64,000 bases of DNA from the NCBI RefSeq assembly GCF_035994185.1, contig NZ_CP108538.1, positions 8,559,501-8,623,500 on the forward strand, in the 5' to 3' direction. The translations under genes and the position numbers were made by a program. The DNA is from Streptomyces sp. NBC_01217. Its GTDB lineage: Bacteria; Actinomycetota; Actinomycetes; Streptomycetales; Streptomycetaceae. Under the pieces are notes generated by a model. The model was not told the DNA's origin, searched no databases, and saw nothing but the letters and a program-made list of their open reading frames with translations. This document shows positions 44,145-52,954 of this stretch, piece by piece. The stretch's first letter is position 1; every line of letters starts with the position of its first letter.

Positions 44145-44648
44145 GTGTTCACCATCGGCCTGCTGGCCGGCGGGGTGCTGACGGCCGGGGTGCTGTGGCT
44201 CCTGTCCGGTCTCTTCACACCGCTCCCGGCCGGCGTGCGGCAAGGGCTGATCGTGGCCGTCGCACTGCTAGCCGCGCTGCGTGACGCGGGCAAGCTGCCA
44301 CTACGGCTGCCGCAGAACGCCCGGCAGATACCGCAGGACGTTCTGCGCCGCCATCTGGCGCGCGGCGCCCTGCAGTTCGGCTTCGAGCTCGGCACGGGTG
44401 TGCGTACCTATGTCTCGGCGAGTGCGCCGTACGCGATGGCGGTCGCGGTGCTGCTGTCCGGTGGCTCCTACGCGCCCGCCCTGGCCGCCGGACTCGGCTT
44501 CGGAGCGGGCCGGGCACTCACTCCGGCTCTGCGCAGGCTCTCCGGAAACGGGGAGCGCTGGGACGACCTGCTCGCGCGGCGGCTGAGCGGCATGACCGTC
44601 CTGTGCTCCGCGCTGATCGCCGCCGTCGCCCACGGGGTCCTCCGGTAG
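44145..44648 (+). CDS. Predicted membrane protein of the Mau-like operon
   Basis: 167 residues from GTG 44145, with about four hydrophobic segments (FTIGLLAGGVLTAGVLWLLSG, LIVAVALLAALRDAG, MAVAVLLSGGSYAPALAAG, MTVLCSALIAAVAHG) and a conserved-looking soluble loop (LPQNARQIPQDVLRRHLARG, LQFGFELGTGVRTYVSASAP). I do not recognise the family. The ribosome site is weak, and the frame is continuous with the upstream small protein except for one TGA. It is probably the last gene of the MauE/MauD operon, and a role in assembly of the exported Cys-rich protein is inferred only from position. Confidence 0.65.
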   Translation: MFTIGLLAGGVLTAGVLWLLSGLFTPLPAGVRQGLIVAVALLAALRDAGKLPLRLPQNARQIPQDVLRRHLARGALQFGFELGTGVRTYVSASAPYAMAVAVLLSGGSYAPALAAGLGFGAGRALTPALRRLSGNGERWDDLLARRLSGMTVLCSALIAAVAHGVLR

Positions 44649-44893
44649 CGTCGTCGCCCGATGCCGTGACAGGGCGCGGAGGTCGTACGAACCCGCCCCG
44701 TCGTCGTGGTGGTCGTTCGAGGCCCCGCGCCGGCCGCAGTGCTGGTGACGCAACGACGGTTGCCCGCAGGCCGGTTGTGCCGGAGGTCTGGTCCTGTGGC
44801 AGGCGGTGACGGTGTGGACACGCAACGGCCAGGGAGGCCAAACTCGCCTCAGCCCGCTAGCGGGAATCCGGAAGGACTCATGACGGAGGCGCG

Positions 44894-45628
44894 ATGTTGA
44901 GGCGTACGATCCAGCTCGTTCTGAGTATTGTCATGATCATGACTGCAACTGTGGGTGGCATGCTGGCCACGGCCGCCCCGGCCCAGGCCGACGAGTGCTA
45001 CACCTGGGGCCGCACCCTGTCCGAGGGCATGTCGGGCTCCGACGTGACTCAACTGCAGATCCGGGTGGCCGGGCATGTGGACTACGGCGAGATCCTCTCC
45101 GTCGACGGCAACTTCGGCCCACGGACCAAGGCCGCGGTCACCAAGTTCCAGCAGGCGTACGGGCTGGCGGCGGACGGCGTCGCGGGTTCCCAGACGTTCA
45201 GCAAGATCTACGCGCTGCAGGACCCGGACTGCACCCCCATCCACTTCACCTACGCCGAACTGAACAAGTGCAACTCCGACTGGTCCGGTGGTGCGGTCAG
45301 TGCCGCGACGGCCAAGTCCAACGGCCTGCGCACGATGTGGAAGCTGGAGGCCCTGCGGCACGCCATGGGCGACGTGCCGATCACCGTGTCCAGCGGATTC
45401 CGCTCGAATTCCTGCAACAGCGCGGTGGGCGGCGCCTCGAACAGCCGGCACCTGTACGGTGACGCCGCCGATCTGGTCGGCAGCCCGTCGTTCTGCCAGC
45501 TCGCCCAGCGGGCCCGTTACCACGGCTTCGGCGGCATCTTCGGCCCAGGCTACCCGGACCACAACGACCACACCCACGTGGACGGACGCACCAGCCGCTC
45601 CTGGTCCGCGCCCAACTGCGGCGTCTGA
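44894..45628 (+). CDS. Zinc D-Ala-D-Ala carboxypeptidase (M15, Streptomyces albus G type)
   Basis: Exported enzyme of 244 residues. It has a signal peptide (IQLVLSIVMIMTATVGGMLA, cleavage near AQA-DE), a peptidoglycan-binding domain (CYTWGRTLSEG, SVDGNFGPRTKAAVTKFQ) and a peptidase M15 domain whose zinc site matches the S. albus G DD-peptidase: SRHLYGDAADL (His and Asp) and HNDHTHVD (second His). The flanking TYAELNKCNSDWSGG and SSGFRSNSCNS segments, with paired Cys, also match. It cleaves the terminal D-Ala from wall peptides. ATG 44894 follows GGAGG. A very strong hairpin follows the stop. Confidence 0.95.
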   Translation: MLRRTIQLVLSIVMIMTATVGGMLATAAPAQADECYTWGRTLSEGMSGSDVTQLQIRVAGHVDYGEILSVDGNFGPRTKAAVTKFQQAYGLAADGVAGSQTFSKIYALQDPDCTPIHFTYAELNKCNSDWSGGAVSAATAKSNGLRTMWKLEALRHAMGDVPITVSSGFRSNSCNSAVGGASNSRHLYGDAADLVGSPSFCQLAQRARYHGFGGIFGPGYPDHNDHTHVDGRTSRSWSAPNCGV

Positions 45629-45653
45629 CCGGCGAGTCCCCACGCGCACAGCA

Positions 45654-45696
45654 GTCCGCTTCCCCCGGGCCGGCCTCCGGCCCGGGGGAAGCGGAC
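45654..45696 (+). terminator. 20-bp perfect hairpin terminator after DD-carboxypeptidase
   Basis: The stem starts GTCCGCTTCCCCCGGGCCGG (45654-45673), has a CCT loop and a perfect complement to 45696. It has no U tract, as is common in Streptomyces. Confidence 0.9.
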
Positions 45697-45746
45697 CCGC
45701 ACCGCCCTCCCTCGCTCTCCCCCCGCATTCGAGTAGGAGTGCCCTG

Positions 45747-47501
45747 ATGTCGTCCCGCATCCCCTGGCGCGCCCGCGCCGGAACGGCCCTGCTGGCGGTG
45801 CTCGCCGGTATCGGCGCGTTCGCCGTCCCCGGCCCCGCCGCGGCCGCCGCCCCGCCCGAGAAGAGCCGACAGACCGTCACCTACCACGGCTACCGCATCG
45901 AGGTGCCCGCCGACTGGCAGGTGGTCGATCTGACCGAGAACCCGCGCGCCTGCCTCCGGTTCGACAGACCCGCCGTCTACCTGGGCGAGCCCGCCGACCA
46001 GAACGACTGCCCCGCCGGAGTCGTCGGCCGTACGGCGGGCATCGTCGTGGAGCCCATCACCGCCCGCTCCGCCGGCCAGGCGACGGCGGCGACCGCGCGG
46101 ACACAGCGCGGCAAGGCCACCGCCCCGTCCCCCGTGTCCAGCAACGACACCATCCAGATCGCGGTCGAGGACGTCGGTGTCCTCGTGACCGCCGCCCACA
46201 CCCCGGAGACCGAGAGCCTGGTGCGCGGCGTTCTCGCCTCGGCCGAGCTCACCAAGGGCGCCGAGCGCACCGAGCTGCCCCGCGCGGCCGGGCAGTCCGA
46301 CGCCACCCTCCTGGCCGCGGCCGGGCCACAACCGGGCAGCTATCTGGGCAAGGGCTTCGACGCCTGCACCGCGCCCTCGCAAGCCGCCATGAACGCCTGG
46401 CAGGCGAGCTCGCCGTACAGCGCGGTCGGCGTCTACATCAGCGGCTCCTTCCGCGGCTGCGCCCAGCCGAATCTGACGGCGAGCTGGGTGACCAGCCAGA
46501 CCAACAACGGATGGCGTCTGTTCCCCATCGACGTCGGCCGCCAGGCGCCGTGCACCAGCTACTCGCTGAAGATGTCCACCGATCCGGCCACGGCCAGGTC
46601 CCAGGGCGTCACCGCGGCGGCCGACGCCATCACCGCCGCGTCGAACCTCGGTATCCCGGCGGGCAGCGCCATCTACAGCGACATCGAGGCATACACCTCC
46701 ACGGCCTCCTGCAAGGCGGCCGTGCTGTCGTACCTCTCCGGCTGGACCGAGCGGCTGCACAGCAGCGGCTATCTGTCGGGTTTCTACTCCAGCGCCGCCT
46801 CCGGCATCAAGGACGCCGCCGCCGAATACAACAACAGCGCCTACACGCGGGTCGACCACCTCTTCTACGCGTGGTGGAACGGCGCCGCCGACACCAACAC
46901 CGGTTCCTACGTGCCGTCCACCTACTGGTCCAGCCACCAGCGGATCCACCAGTACGCGGGCGAGGTCACCGAGTCCTACGGCGGCTACTCGATCAACATC
47001 GACCGCGACTACCTGGACGTGGGCAACGGCACCACCCCGCCCACGCCCACCTGCACCGGGGCGAACCTCGACTTCACCGCGTACACCACCGTCCAGAGCG
47101 GCTCGACCGGAGACCAGGTCAAGGCCGCCCAGTGCCTGCTCAAGGCCGCCGGCTTCGACCCGGGTACGCCGGACGGGGTCTTCGGCCCCGGCACCGCCAC
47201 CGCCGCCAGGAACTTCCAGACCAGCAAGGGACTCACTGCGGACGGTGTGGTCGGCCCGAAGACCTGGACCGCCCTGCTGTCCCGCGGAACCACCCCCACC
47301 GTCCAGAACGGCTCGACGGGAGAAGCCGTCACCCGGCTGCAACGCGCCCTGACCGCCGCGCTCGGCCGGACGGTGGCCATCGACGGCGTCTTCGGCTCGG
47401 GCACCGCCCAGGCCGTACGCGACTACCAGTCCTCGCGCGGACTGGGCGCCGACGGCGTCGTCGGCCCCGCCACCTGGGGCGCCCTCCAGTCGGGAAAGTG
47501 A
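45747..47501 (+). CDS. Exported DUF1906 (glycoside-hydrolase-like) protein with two peptidoglycan-binding domains
   Basis: 584 residues. It has a signal peptide (residues 1-35, ending AAAAAP), an N-terminal region of about 165 residues of unknown type ([19 protein letters not shown], resembling a lipoprotein-like beta domain), a DUF1906 / Rv2525c-like TIM-barrel domain ([66 protein letters not shown]) and two PG_binding_1 repeats at the C-terminus ([32 protein letters not shown]). DUF1906 proteins are presumed wall-acting hydrolases; the acidic pair in SDIEAY and NIDRDY would be the catalytic side. The start is ATG 45747 after TAGGAG. It stands between two hairpins with other wall enzymes on each side. 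Confidence 0.9.
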   Translation: MSSRIPWRARAGTALLAVLAGIGAFAVPGPAAAAAPPEKSRQTVTYHGYRIEVPADWQVVDLTENPRACLRFDRPAVYLGEPADQNDCPAGVVGRTAGIVVEPITARSAGQATAATARTQRGKATAPSPVSSNDTIQIAVEDVGVLVTAAHTPETESLVRGVLASAELTKGAERTELPRAAGQSDATLLAAAGPQPGSYLGKGFDACTAPSQAAMNAWQASSPYSAVGVYISGSFRGCAQPNLTASWVTSQTNNGWRLFPIDVGRQAPCTSYSLKMSTDPATARSQGVTAAADAITAASNLGIPAGSAIYSDIEAYTSTASCKAAVLSYLSGWTERLHSSGYLSGFYSSAASGIKDAAAEYNNSAYTRVDHLFYAWWNGAADTNTGSYVPSTYWSSHQRIHQYAGEVTESYGGYSINIDRDYLDVGNGTTPPTPTCTGANLDFTAYTTVQSGSTGDQVKAAQCLLKAAGFDPGTPDGVFGPGTATAARNFQTSKGLTADGVVGPKTWTALLSRGTTPTVQNGSTGEAVTRLQRALTAALGRTVAIDGVFGSGTAQAVRDYQSSRGLGADGVVGPATWGALQSGK

Positions 47502-47547
47502 GCAGGAAGGTGAGCCGAGAAGTGAACAGGAAAGTGGGGCAGGAATC

Positions 47548-48486
47548 GTGAGACGACTCGTACGCATCATCACGCTGTTCACCGCGGTGGCGGGCCTGCT
47601 CTTCGGACTGGGCGTCCCCGCGCAGGCCTTCCCGCAGGCCGCGTTCCCGCTGACGAGCAACGGCAGCCGGGGCTCCGACGTCGTCGCGCTGCAGCACCTG
47701 CTCGCCGCGCACGGCCGCTCCGTTTCGGTGGACGGCGTCTTCGGCTCGGGCACGCACAGCGCGGTGGTGGGCTTCCAGCAGTCCAAGGGCCTGGCCGCGG
47801 ACGGCATCGTCGGGCCCGCCACCTGGGGCGCGCTCGCAATCACCGTACGACAGGGCGACAACGGGCCGGCGGTGACGGCCGTCCAGTCGCTGCTCAACGC
47901 CAAGCGGGGCGCCGGCCTCTCCGTCGACGGGGCCTTCGGACCCGCCACCGACTCCGCCGTCCGCACCTTCCAGTCCCATGCGGGAATCGGCGCGGACGGC
48001 GTCGTCGGGCCGGCCACCTGGCGGAACCTGCTGTGGCACTACGAGAACATCGACTTCGGCGCCGGCACGATGTGCGCACAGAGCCCCGACGGCAACGCGG
48101 GCGCCCACTGGGCGACAGCCGGCGCCGTCGGTCAGCTGGAGGCCGCCGCCGCCACCTTCGCCACCACCGGGAACGGCAGACTGCCGGTCGGCGACGCGGG
48201 CTTCGAGCACGGCGGTGACATACCCGGCCACGCCAGCCACGAGGTCGGGATGGACATCGACGTGTGGCCGGCCCGCACCGACTCGGCGCAGTGCACCGCG
48301 GGGCGGATCACCTGGCAGTCGAGCACCTACGACCGCGCGGCCACCCGCAGGCTCGTGCAGGAGATCCGGGCGAAGGCACCCGGCCATGTCGAGCTGATCT
48401 TCTTCAACGATCCGCAGCTGATCTCGGAAGGGCTGACCACGAGTTACCCGAACCACGACAACCACCTGCACATCCGCTACAGGTAG
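47548..48486 (+). CDS. Exported murein endopeptidase (MepA/M74-like) with two peptidoglycan-binding domains
   Basis: 312 residues from GTG 47548. It has a signal peptide ([16 protein letters not shown], ending AQA), two PG_binding_1 repeats ([16 protein letters not shown] and [16 protein letters not shown]) and a C-terminal metallopeptidase domain with the LAS-type zinc pattern: [15 protein letters not shown] (His and Asp) and [10 protein letters not shown] (His). This matches penicillin-insensitive endopeptidase MepA, which cuts wall cross-links, better than M15 carboxypeptidases. It is 46 bases after the DUF1906 gene, in the same orientation and probably the same operon, and is followed by a bidirectional terminator. 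Confidence 0.88.
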   Translation: MRRLVRIITLFTAVAGLLFGLGVPAQAFPQAAFPLTSNGSRGSDVVALQHLLAAHGRSVSVDGVFGSGTHSAVVGFQQSKGLAADGIVGPATWGALAITVRQGDNGPAVTAVQSLLNAKRGAGLSVDGAFGPATDSAVRTFQSHAGIGADGVVGPATWRNLLWHYENIDFGAGTMCAQSPDGNAGAHWATAGAVGQLEAAAATFATTGNGRLPVGDAGFEHGGDIPGHASHEVGMDIDVWPARTDSAQCTAGRITWQSSTYDRAATRRLVQEIRAKAPGHVELIFFNDPQLISEGLTTSYPNHDNHLHIRYR

Positions 48487-48488
48487 CG

Positions 48489-48534
48489 GAACGGCCGCGG
48501 GCCCGGGGCTTCGCCCACGGACCCGCGGCCGTTC
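48489..48534. terminator. bidirectional terminator between endopeptidase and selD
   Basis: A perfect 13-bp stem GAACGGCCGCGGG / CCCGCGGCCGTTC with a 20-base loop separates the converging endopeptidase (+) and selD (-). Confidence 0.88.
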
Positions 48535-48541
48535 GCAGCGC

Positions 48542-49585
48542 TCAGCGGATCAGCAGTGTGGTGCCCGCCACGGCGGGCACCAGTTCCCCGATGACCGGAT
48601 GTCCGGGTATCTCCCCGGCGACCAGCAGCCCGCCGGAGGTCTGCGCGTCGGCAAGCAGGTGCAACTGGTTCTCGCTCGCCCGACCCGCGTCCAGGTGCGG
48701 ACGCACCCAGTCGAGATTGCGCCGGGTGCCGCCGCTGAGGTACCCGGCCCGCAGGGACTCCCGGGCGCCGTCGAGAACGGGAACGGCGGCGGCGTCCACC
48801 ACGGCCGTGACGCCGCTGGCCCGGGCCAGCTTGTGCAGATGGCCGAGCAGCCCGAATCCGGTCACATCGGTGGCACACACGGCGCCGGCCTCCAGGGCAG
48901 CGGCGCCGGCCTTGTCGTTGAGCGCCGCCATGCTTGCGACGGCGTGGGCAAAGACCTCGCCCGTCCGCTTGTGGCGGTTGTTGAGTATTCCGACGCCCAG
49001 CGGTTTGGTCAGGGTCAGCGGCACACCCGGCCTGCCTGCGTCGTTGCGCAGCAGCCGGTCCGGATCCACCAGGCCGGTCACAGCCATTCCGTAGAGCGGT
49101 TCCGGGCTGTCGATGCTGTGGCCGCCGCCGACGAGGCAGCCGGCGCTGCGGGCGATGTCGAGCGCCCCCGCCAGGACCTCCCGGGCCAGCTCCGCGGGCA
49201 GTACGTCACGGGGCCAGCCCAGCAGGTTGAGCCCGACGACGGGGCGGCCGCCCATCGCGTAGACGTCGGACAGGGCGTTGGCCGCGGCGATCCGGCCCCA
49301 GTCGCGGGCGTCGTCGACAACAGGCGTGAAGAAGTCCGCCGTTGACACCAGGGCGGTGCCGTCACCGGTGCGCACCACCGCGGCGTCGTCGCCGTCGTCG
49401 AGTCCGACCAGCAGCCGGTCCTCGTCGCCGCCCGGCGCCTGTCCGGAGTTCCGGGACGGCAGCAGCCCCGCGACCATCGCCTCCAGCTCCCCCGGAGGGA
49501 TCTTGCAGGCGCAGCCGCCGCCGTGTGCGTACTGCGTCAGCCGTACGGGCGCGGCGGGTTTGGCAGCGGGGCCAACAGACGTCAT
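48542..49585 (-). CDS. selD: Selenophosphate synthetase (selenide, water dikinase)
   Basis: 347 residues, normal for SelD. It makes selenophosphate from selenide and ATP. The active-site loop HGGGCACKIPPGEL has Cys at the position that is Sec or Cys in the family, with the following Lys. DDGDDAAVVRTGDGTALVSTADFFTPVVDD and WGRIAAANALSDVYAMGGRP are split family landmarks, and GGHSIDSPEPLYGMAVTG and TDVTGFGLLGHLHKLA are also conserved. ATG 49585 lies 56 bases from the divergent tRNA-Sec gene. With selA and selB it forms a complete selenocysteine locus. Confidence 0.97.
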   Translation of the reverse strand: MTSVGPAAKPAAPVRLTQYAHGGGCACKIPPGELEAMVAGLLPSRNSGQAPGGDEDRLLVGLDDGDDAAVVRTGDGTALVSTADFFTPVVDDARDWGRIAAANALSDVYAMGGRPVVGLNLLGWPRDVLPAELAREVLAGALDIARSAGCLVGGGHSIDSPEPLYGMAVTGLVDPDRLLRNDAGRPGVPLTLTKPLGVGILNNRHKRTGEVFAHAVASMAALNDKAGAAALEAGAVCATDVTGFGLLGHLHKLARASGVTAVVDAAAVPVLDGARESLRAGYLSGGTRRNLDWVRPHLDAGRASENQLHLLADAQTSGGLLVAGEIPGHPVIGELVPAVAGTTLLIR

Positions 49586-49641
49586 ACGACGATCATTTCA
49601 CCTCTTGCCCCCGCAGGGTGCGGGGACCACAATCTTGCTCC

Positions 49642-49734
49642 GGAGGCGTTGGGCGGGCTGGTGCCCCTCCCGATCTTCAAAATCGGTGTGGTCCGGAAAC
49701 CGGGCCAGGCGGGTTCGATTCCCGTCCGCCTCCG
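49642..49734 (+). tRNA. selC: tRNA-Sec (anticodon UCA)
   Basis: A 93-nt tRNA of the long type. The acceptor is GGAGGCG (49642-49648) pairing with CGCCTCC (49727-49733), with discriminator G. The anticodon stem is CCGAT/ATCGG (49670-49674 / 49682-49686) around loop CTTCAAA with anticodon TCA at 49677-49679. There is a long extra arm (GTGTGGTCCGGAAACCGGGCC region) and a T arm GGGTTCGATTCCC. CCA is not encoded. It lies directly upstream of selA, as expected for selC. Confidence 0.96.
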
Positions 49735-49749
49735 CTGACTTCGATCGGG

Positions 49750-51078
49750 GTGGCGCGGGTGGCGGACGAGATTCGGCAGCCGCCGGCGGACACCCGGCGG
49801 CAGGTGCCGAGCACCACGGTGCTGCTCGGCGATCCCCGGCTGAGCGAGGCTTCCGCACGGCTGGGCAGACCCATCGTCAAGGCCGCGGTCGCCACCGCCC
49901 AGCAGGCCGTACGCGACGGACGGATCATCCCGGGCGACGCGGTCCACGCCGCTCTTGCCGCGCTCCCCGCACGCGCGGCCGGACTGAACCCCGTACACAA
50001 CGCCACGGGCGTGGTGCTGCACACCAATCTGGGACGGGCCCCGCTGTCGCGGTCCGCGCTGGAGGCGATGGCGGCGGCCGGCGGATACACGGACGTCGAG
50101 CTGGACCTGAGCAACGGCAGACGGGCGCCGCGCGGCCGCAGCGCCATGGCGGCCCTCCGGGAAGCGGTGCCGGCCGCGGAGGCCGTGCACGTGGTCAACA
50201 ACGGAGCCGCCGCTCTGGCGCTTGCAGCGGTGACGCTGGCACCGGGGCGCGACATCCTGCTCAGCCGGGGCGAGTTCGTGGAGATCGGCGACGGCTTCCG
50301 GATACCCGAACTGCTGACCTCCTGCGGCGCCCGGATACGCGAGGTCGGCACCACCAACCGGACCCGTCTCGGCGACTACGCGGACGCCGCCGGTCCGGAC
50401 ACCGGCTTCGTCCTCAAGGTGCACCCGTCGAACTTCACCGTGAGCGGCTTCACCCGGGGAGTGGACGTCGGGGAACTGGCGTCGCTGGGCCTGCCCGTGG
50501 TGGTCGACATCGGCTCCGGCCTCCTCGCGCCGGATCCGGTGCTGCCGCACGAGCCGGACGCGGCCACGGCCCTGCGTGCCGGGGCCACGCTGGTCACCGC
50601 CAGCGGGGACAAGCTGCTCGGCGGTCCGCAGGCGGGGCTGGTCCTCGGCCGGGCCGCCGTCGTGGAGCGGATGCGCCGCCATCCGCTGGCCCGCGCCCTG
50701 CGCGTGGACAAGTTCACCCTGGCCGCGCTGGAAGCGACACTGCGCGGTCCCGAGCCACCCGTGCACGCAGCCCTGCACATGCCACTGCCGCAGCTGCGTA
50801 CACGCACGCTGCGCCTGGCCGAAGGCCTGGCACGTCGAGGTCTGGACGTCCGCGTCGTGCCCTGCGAGGCGGTGGTCGGAGGAGGCGGCGCCCCCGGGAC
50901 CGCTCTGCCGTCCTGTGCGCTCAGCCTCCCCGACGACCTGGCGGCTCCGCTGCGCACCGGTGAACCGGCCGTGCTCGGAAGGGTGGTGCGCGGCCGACTG
51001 CTGCTGGACCTGCGGTGCGTACCGCAGGCGTGCGACGACGACATCCTCGCCGCGGTGCTGCGCGCGGCGGGGCGGTGA
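49750..51078 (+). CDS. selA: L-seryl-tRNA(Sec) selenium transferase
   Basis: PLP enzyme of about 442 residues that converts Ser-tRNA-Sec to Sec-tRNA-Sec. It is recognised by SEASARLGRPIVKAAV, NPVHNATGVVLHTNLGRAPL, HVVNNGAAALALAAVTLA, GTTNRTRLGDYADA and the PLP-binding SGDKLLGGPQAGL (Lys near residue 288). The start is uncertain between GTG 49750 and GTG 49759, both just after the tRNA-Sec gene. It is followed two bases later by selB, so selC-selA-selB form one transcription unit divergent from selD. Confidence 0.96.
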   Translation: MARVADEIRQPPADTRRQVPSTTVLLGDPRLSEASARLGRPIVKAAVATAQQAVRDGRIIPGDAVHAALAALPARAAGLNPVHNATGVVLHTNLGRAPLSRSALEAMAAAGGYTDVELDLSNGRRAPRGRSAMAALREAVPAAEAVHVVNNGAAALALAAVTLAPGRDILLSRGEFVEIGDGFRIPELLTSCGARIREVGTTNRTRLGDYADAAGPDTGFVLKVHPSNFTVSGFTRGVDVGELASLGLPVVVDIGSGLLAPDPVLPHEPDAATALRAGATLVTASGDKLLGGPQAGLVLGRAAVVERMRRHPLARALRVDKFTLAALEATLRGPEPPVHAALHMPLPQLRTRTLRLAEGLARRGLDVRVVPCEAVVGGGGAPGTALPSCALSLPDDLAAPLRTGEPAVLGRVVRGRLLLDLRCVPQACDDDILAAVLRAAGR

Positions 51079-51080
51079 TC

Positions 51081-52871
51081 ATGCGGGTCATCGCGACAGC
51101 CGGGCACGTCGACCACGGCAAGAGCACACTCATCCACGCGCTGACCGGCACCCACCCCGACCGGCTGGCGCAGGAGCGGCGCCGTGGCCTGACCATCGAC
51201 CTGGGCTTCGCATGGACGGATCTGCCATCGGGCGAACGCCTCGCGTTCGTCGACGTCCCGGGACACGAGAGGTTCGTCCCCACCATGCTGGCCGGCGTGG
51301 GGCCCGTGCCCGCCGTGCTGTTCGTCGTCGCCGCCGACGAGGGCTGGAAGCCGCAGTCCGCCGAGCACTTGGCCGCCGTGGACGCCCTGGGCGTACGGCA
51401 CGGACTGCTCGCCGTCACCCGCTGCGATCTGGCCGACCCCGGCCCCGCCACGGCGCAGGCACGGGACCGGATCCGGTCCAGCACCCTCGGCGGCGTCGAG
51501 GCCGTGGCCGTCAGCGCCCGCACCGGCGCGGGCCTCGCCAAGTTGCGCGCCGCCCTCGACCGGCTGGCCGCGCGGCTGCCGGACGGGGACGCCGACTCCC
51601 CGGTGCGGCTGTGGATCGACCGGTCCTTCACCGTACGAGGCAGCGGTCTTGTGGTCACCGGCACGCTCGGAGCGGGGCGGATCCGCAGCGGCGACGCCCT
51701 GGTGACCGCCCGCTCAGGCCGTTCTGTGCGCGTCAGGTCGCTGCAGGCGCTCGGCGAGGAGACCGGCCTGGTGCGGGCCACCGCCCGGGTCGCCGTCAAC
51801 CTCCGGGGACTTGAGAAGGATTCGACGGGCCGCGGCGATGCCCTGCTCACGCCCGACAGCTTCCTCCCCTGCCTGCGCTGCGACGTGCGCGTACACGGGG
51901 CAGCACCGGCCGCGGCGCTGCCCCGCACCGCCGTCGCCCACATCGGCTCGGCGGCCGTGCCGGTACGCGTACGGCCGCTCGGCGAGGACATCGTCCGGCT
52001 GACCCTGCCGGCGCCACTGCCACTGCCGCTGCGCATCGGTGACCGCGCGGTGCTGCGCGATCCCGGCCTGCGGCGGGTGCTGGCCGGGCTGACGGTGCTC
52101 GATCCCCAGCCACCGGAACTGCGGCGCCGCGGTTCCGCGGCACGGCGGGCGGCCGAGCTGGGCGACGCTCGCGGCACTCCGGGCGAGGCGGCCGAGCTAC
52201 GGCGCCGACTGCTGGTCAGACGCGGTGAGCTGACCGCGATGGGGGTGGCCGTGTGCTCCGCGCCGGTCGCGGACGACTGGCTTGCCGACCCCGCCCACTG
52301 GAGCGCCCTGCGCGCCCGGCTGGCCGAACTGGTCACCGCGTACCACTCCCAGCGGCCCACCGAGGAGGGCATGCCGGTGGAGGCCGCTCGGCACCGTCTG
52401 GGGCTGCCTGCCGCCTCCCTGGTTGAGGCGCTGGTCACGCCGCCCCTGCGGATGAGCCGCGGGCGCGTGACCGCCGGGCCCGACGGCCTGCCCGCCGACG
52501 TGGCGGACGCGGTGCAGCGTCTCACCACCGAGCTCGCCGACCGGCCCTTCGCCGCCCCCCACGCACAGCGGCTCACGGAACTCGGCCTCGGCCGGCGCGA
52601 GCTCGCCACGGCGGTCCGCCACGGAGCGGTACTGCGGCTCGCGGAGCAGGTGGTGCTGCTGCCGGACGCCCCCCGGCTGGCGGCCGACCGGCTGAGCGAA
52701 CTCGACCAGCCGTTCACCGTGGGAACGGCGAGCCGCGCCCTGGACACCACCCGACGCGTCACCATTCCCCTGCTGGAGCACTGCGACGGTCAGGGCATCA
52801 CCCAGCTGCTTCCCGACAAGCGCCGCCGGTGCGCGCCCCGCAGTCGGCCGTCGTCCCTCACCGCACCGTGA
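51081..52871 (+). CDS. selB: Selenocysteine-specific elongation factor
   Basis: 596 residues from ATG 51081. The N-terminal GTPase has GHVDHGKSTLIHALTG (P-loop), RRGLTIDLGFAWTD (switch), DVPGHERFVPTMLAG (G3) and TRCDLADP (G4). EF-Tu-like beta domains follow, and then C-terminal winged helices ending FTVGTASRALDTTRRVTIPL and LLPDKRRR, which bind the SECIS RNA hairpin. It delivers Sec-tRNA to UGA. The length is normal and all GTPase motifs are intact. Its presence implies at least one selenoprotein in the genome; none is clear in the window. Confidence 0.97.
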   Translation: MRVIATAGHVDHGKSTLIHALTGTHPDRLAQERRRGLTIDLGFAWTDLPSGERLAFVDVPGHERFVPTMLAGVGPVPAVLFVVAADEGWKPQSAEHLAAVDALGVRHGLLAVTRCDLADPGPATAQARDRIRSSTLGGVEAVAVSARTGAGLAKLRAALDRLAARLPDGDADSPVRLWIDRSFTVRGSGLVVTGTLGAGRIRSGDALVTARSGRSVRVRSLQALGEETGLVRATARVAVNLRGLEKDSTGRGDALLTPDSFLPCLRCDVRVHGAAPAAALPRTAVAHIGSAAVPVRVRPLGEDIVRLTLPAPLPLPLRIGDRAVLRDPGLRRVLAGLTVLDPQPPELRRRGSAARRAAELGDARGTPGEAAELRRRLLVRRGELTAMGVAVCSAPVADDWLADPAHWSALRARLAELVTAYHSQRPTEEGMPVEAARHRLGLPAASLVEALVTPPLRMSRGRVTAGPDGLPADVADAVQRLTTELADRPFAAPHAQRLTELGLGRRELATAVRHGAVLRLAEQVVLLPDAPRLAADRLSELDQPFTVGTASRALDTTRRVTIPLLEHCDGQGITQLLPDKRRRCAPRSRPSSLTAP

Positions 52872-52954
52872 ACCGAGCTGTCGTCAAGAATCATGGACAG
52901 GTCGGGTTTCCGGGCGTCACCGGTGAACGGCCGGGCCCCGGTTACGGGCAACCC

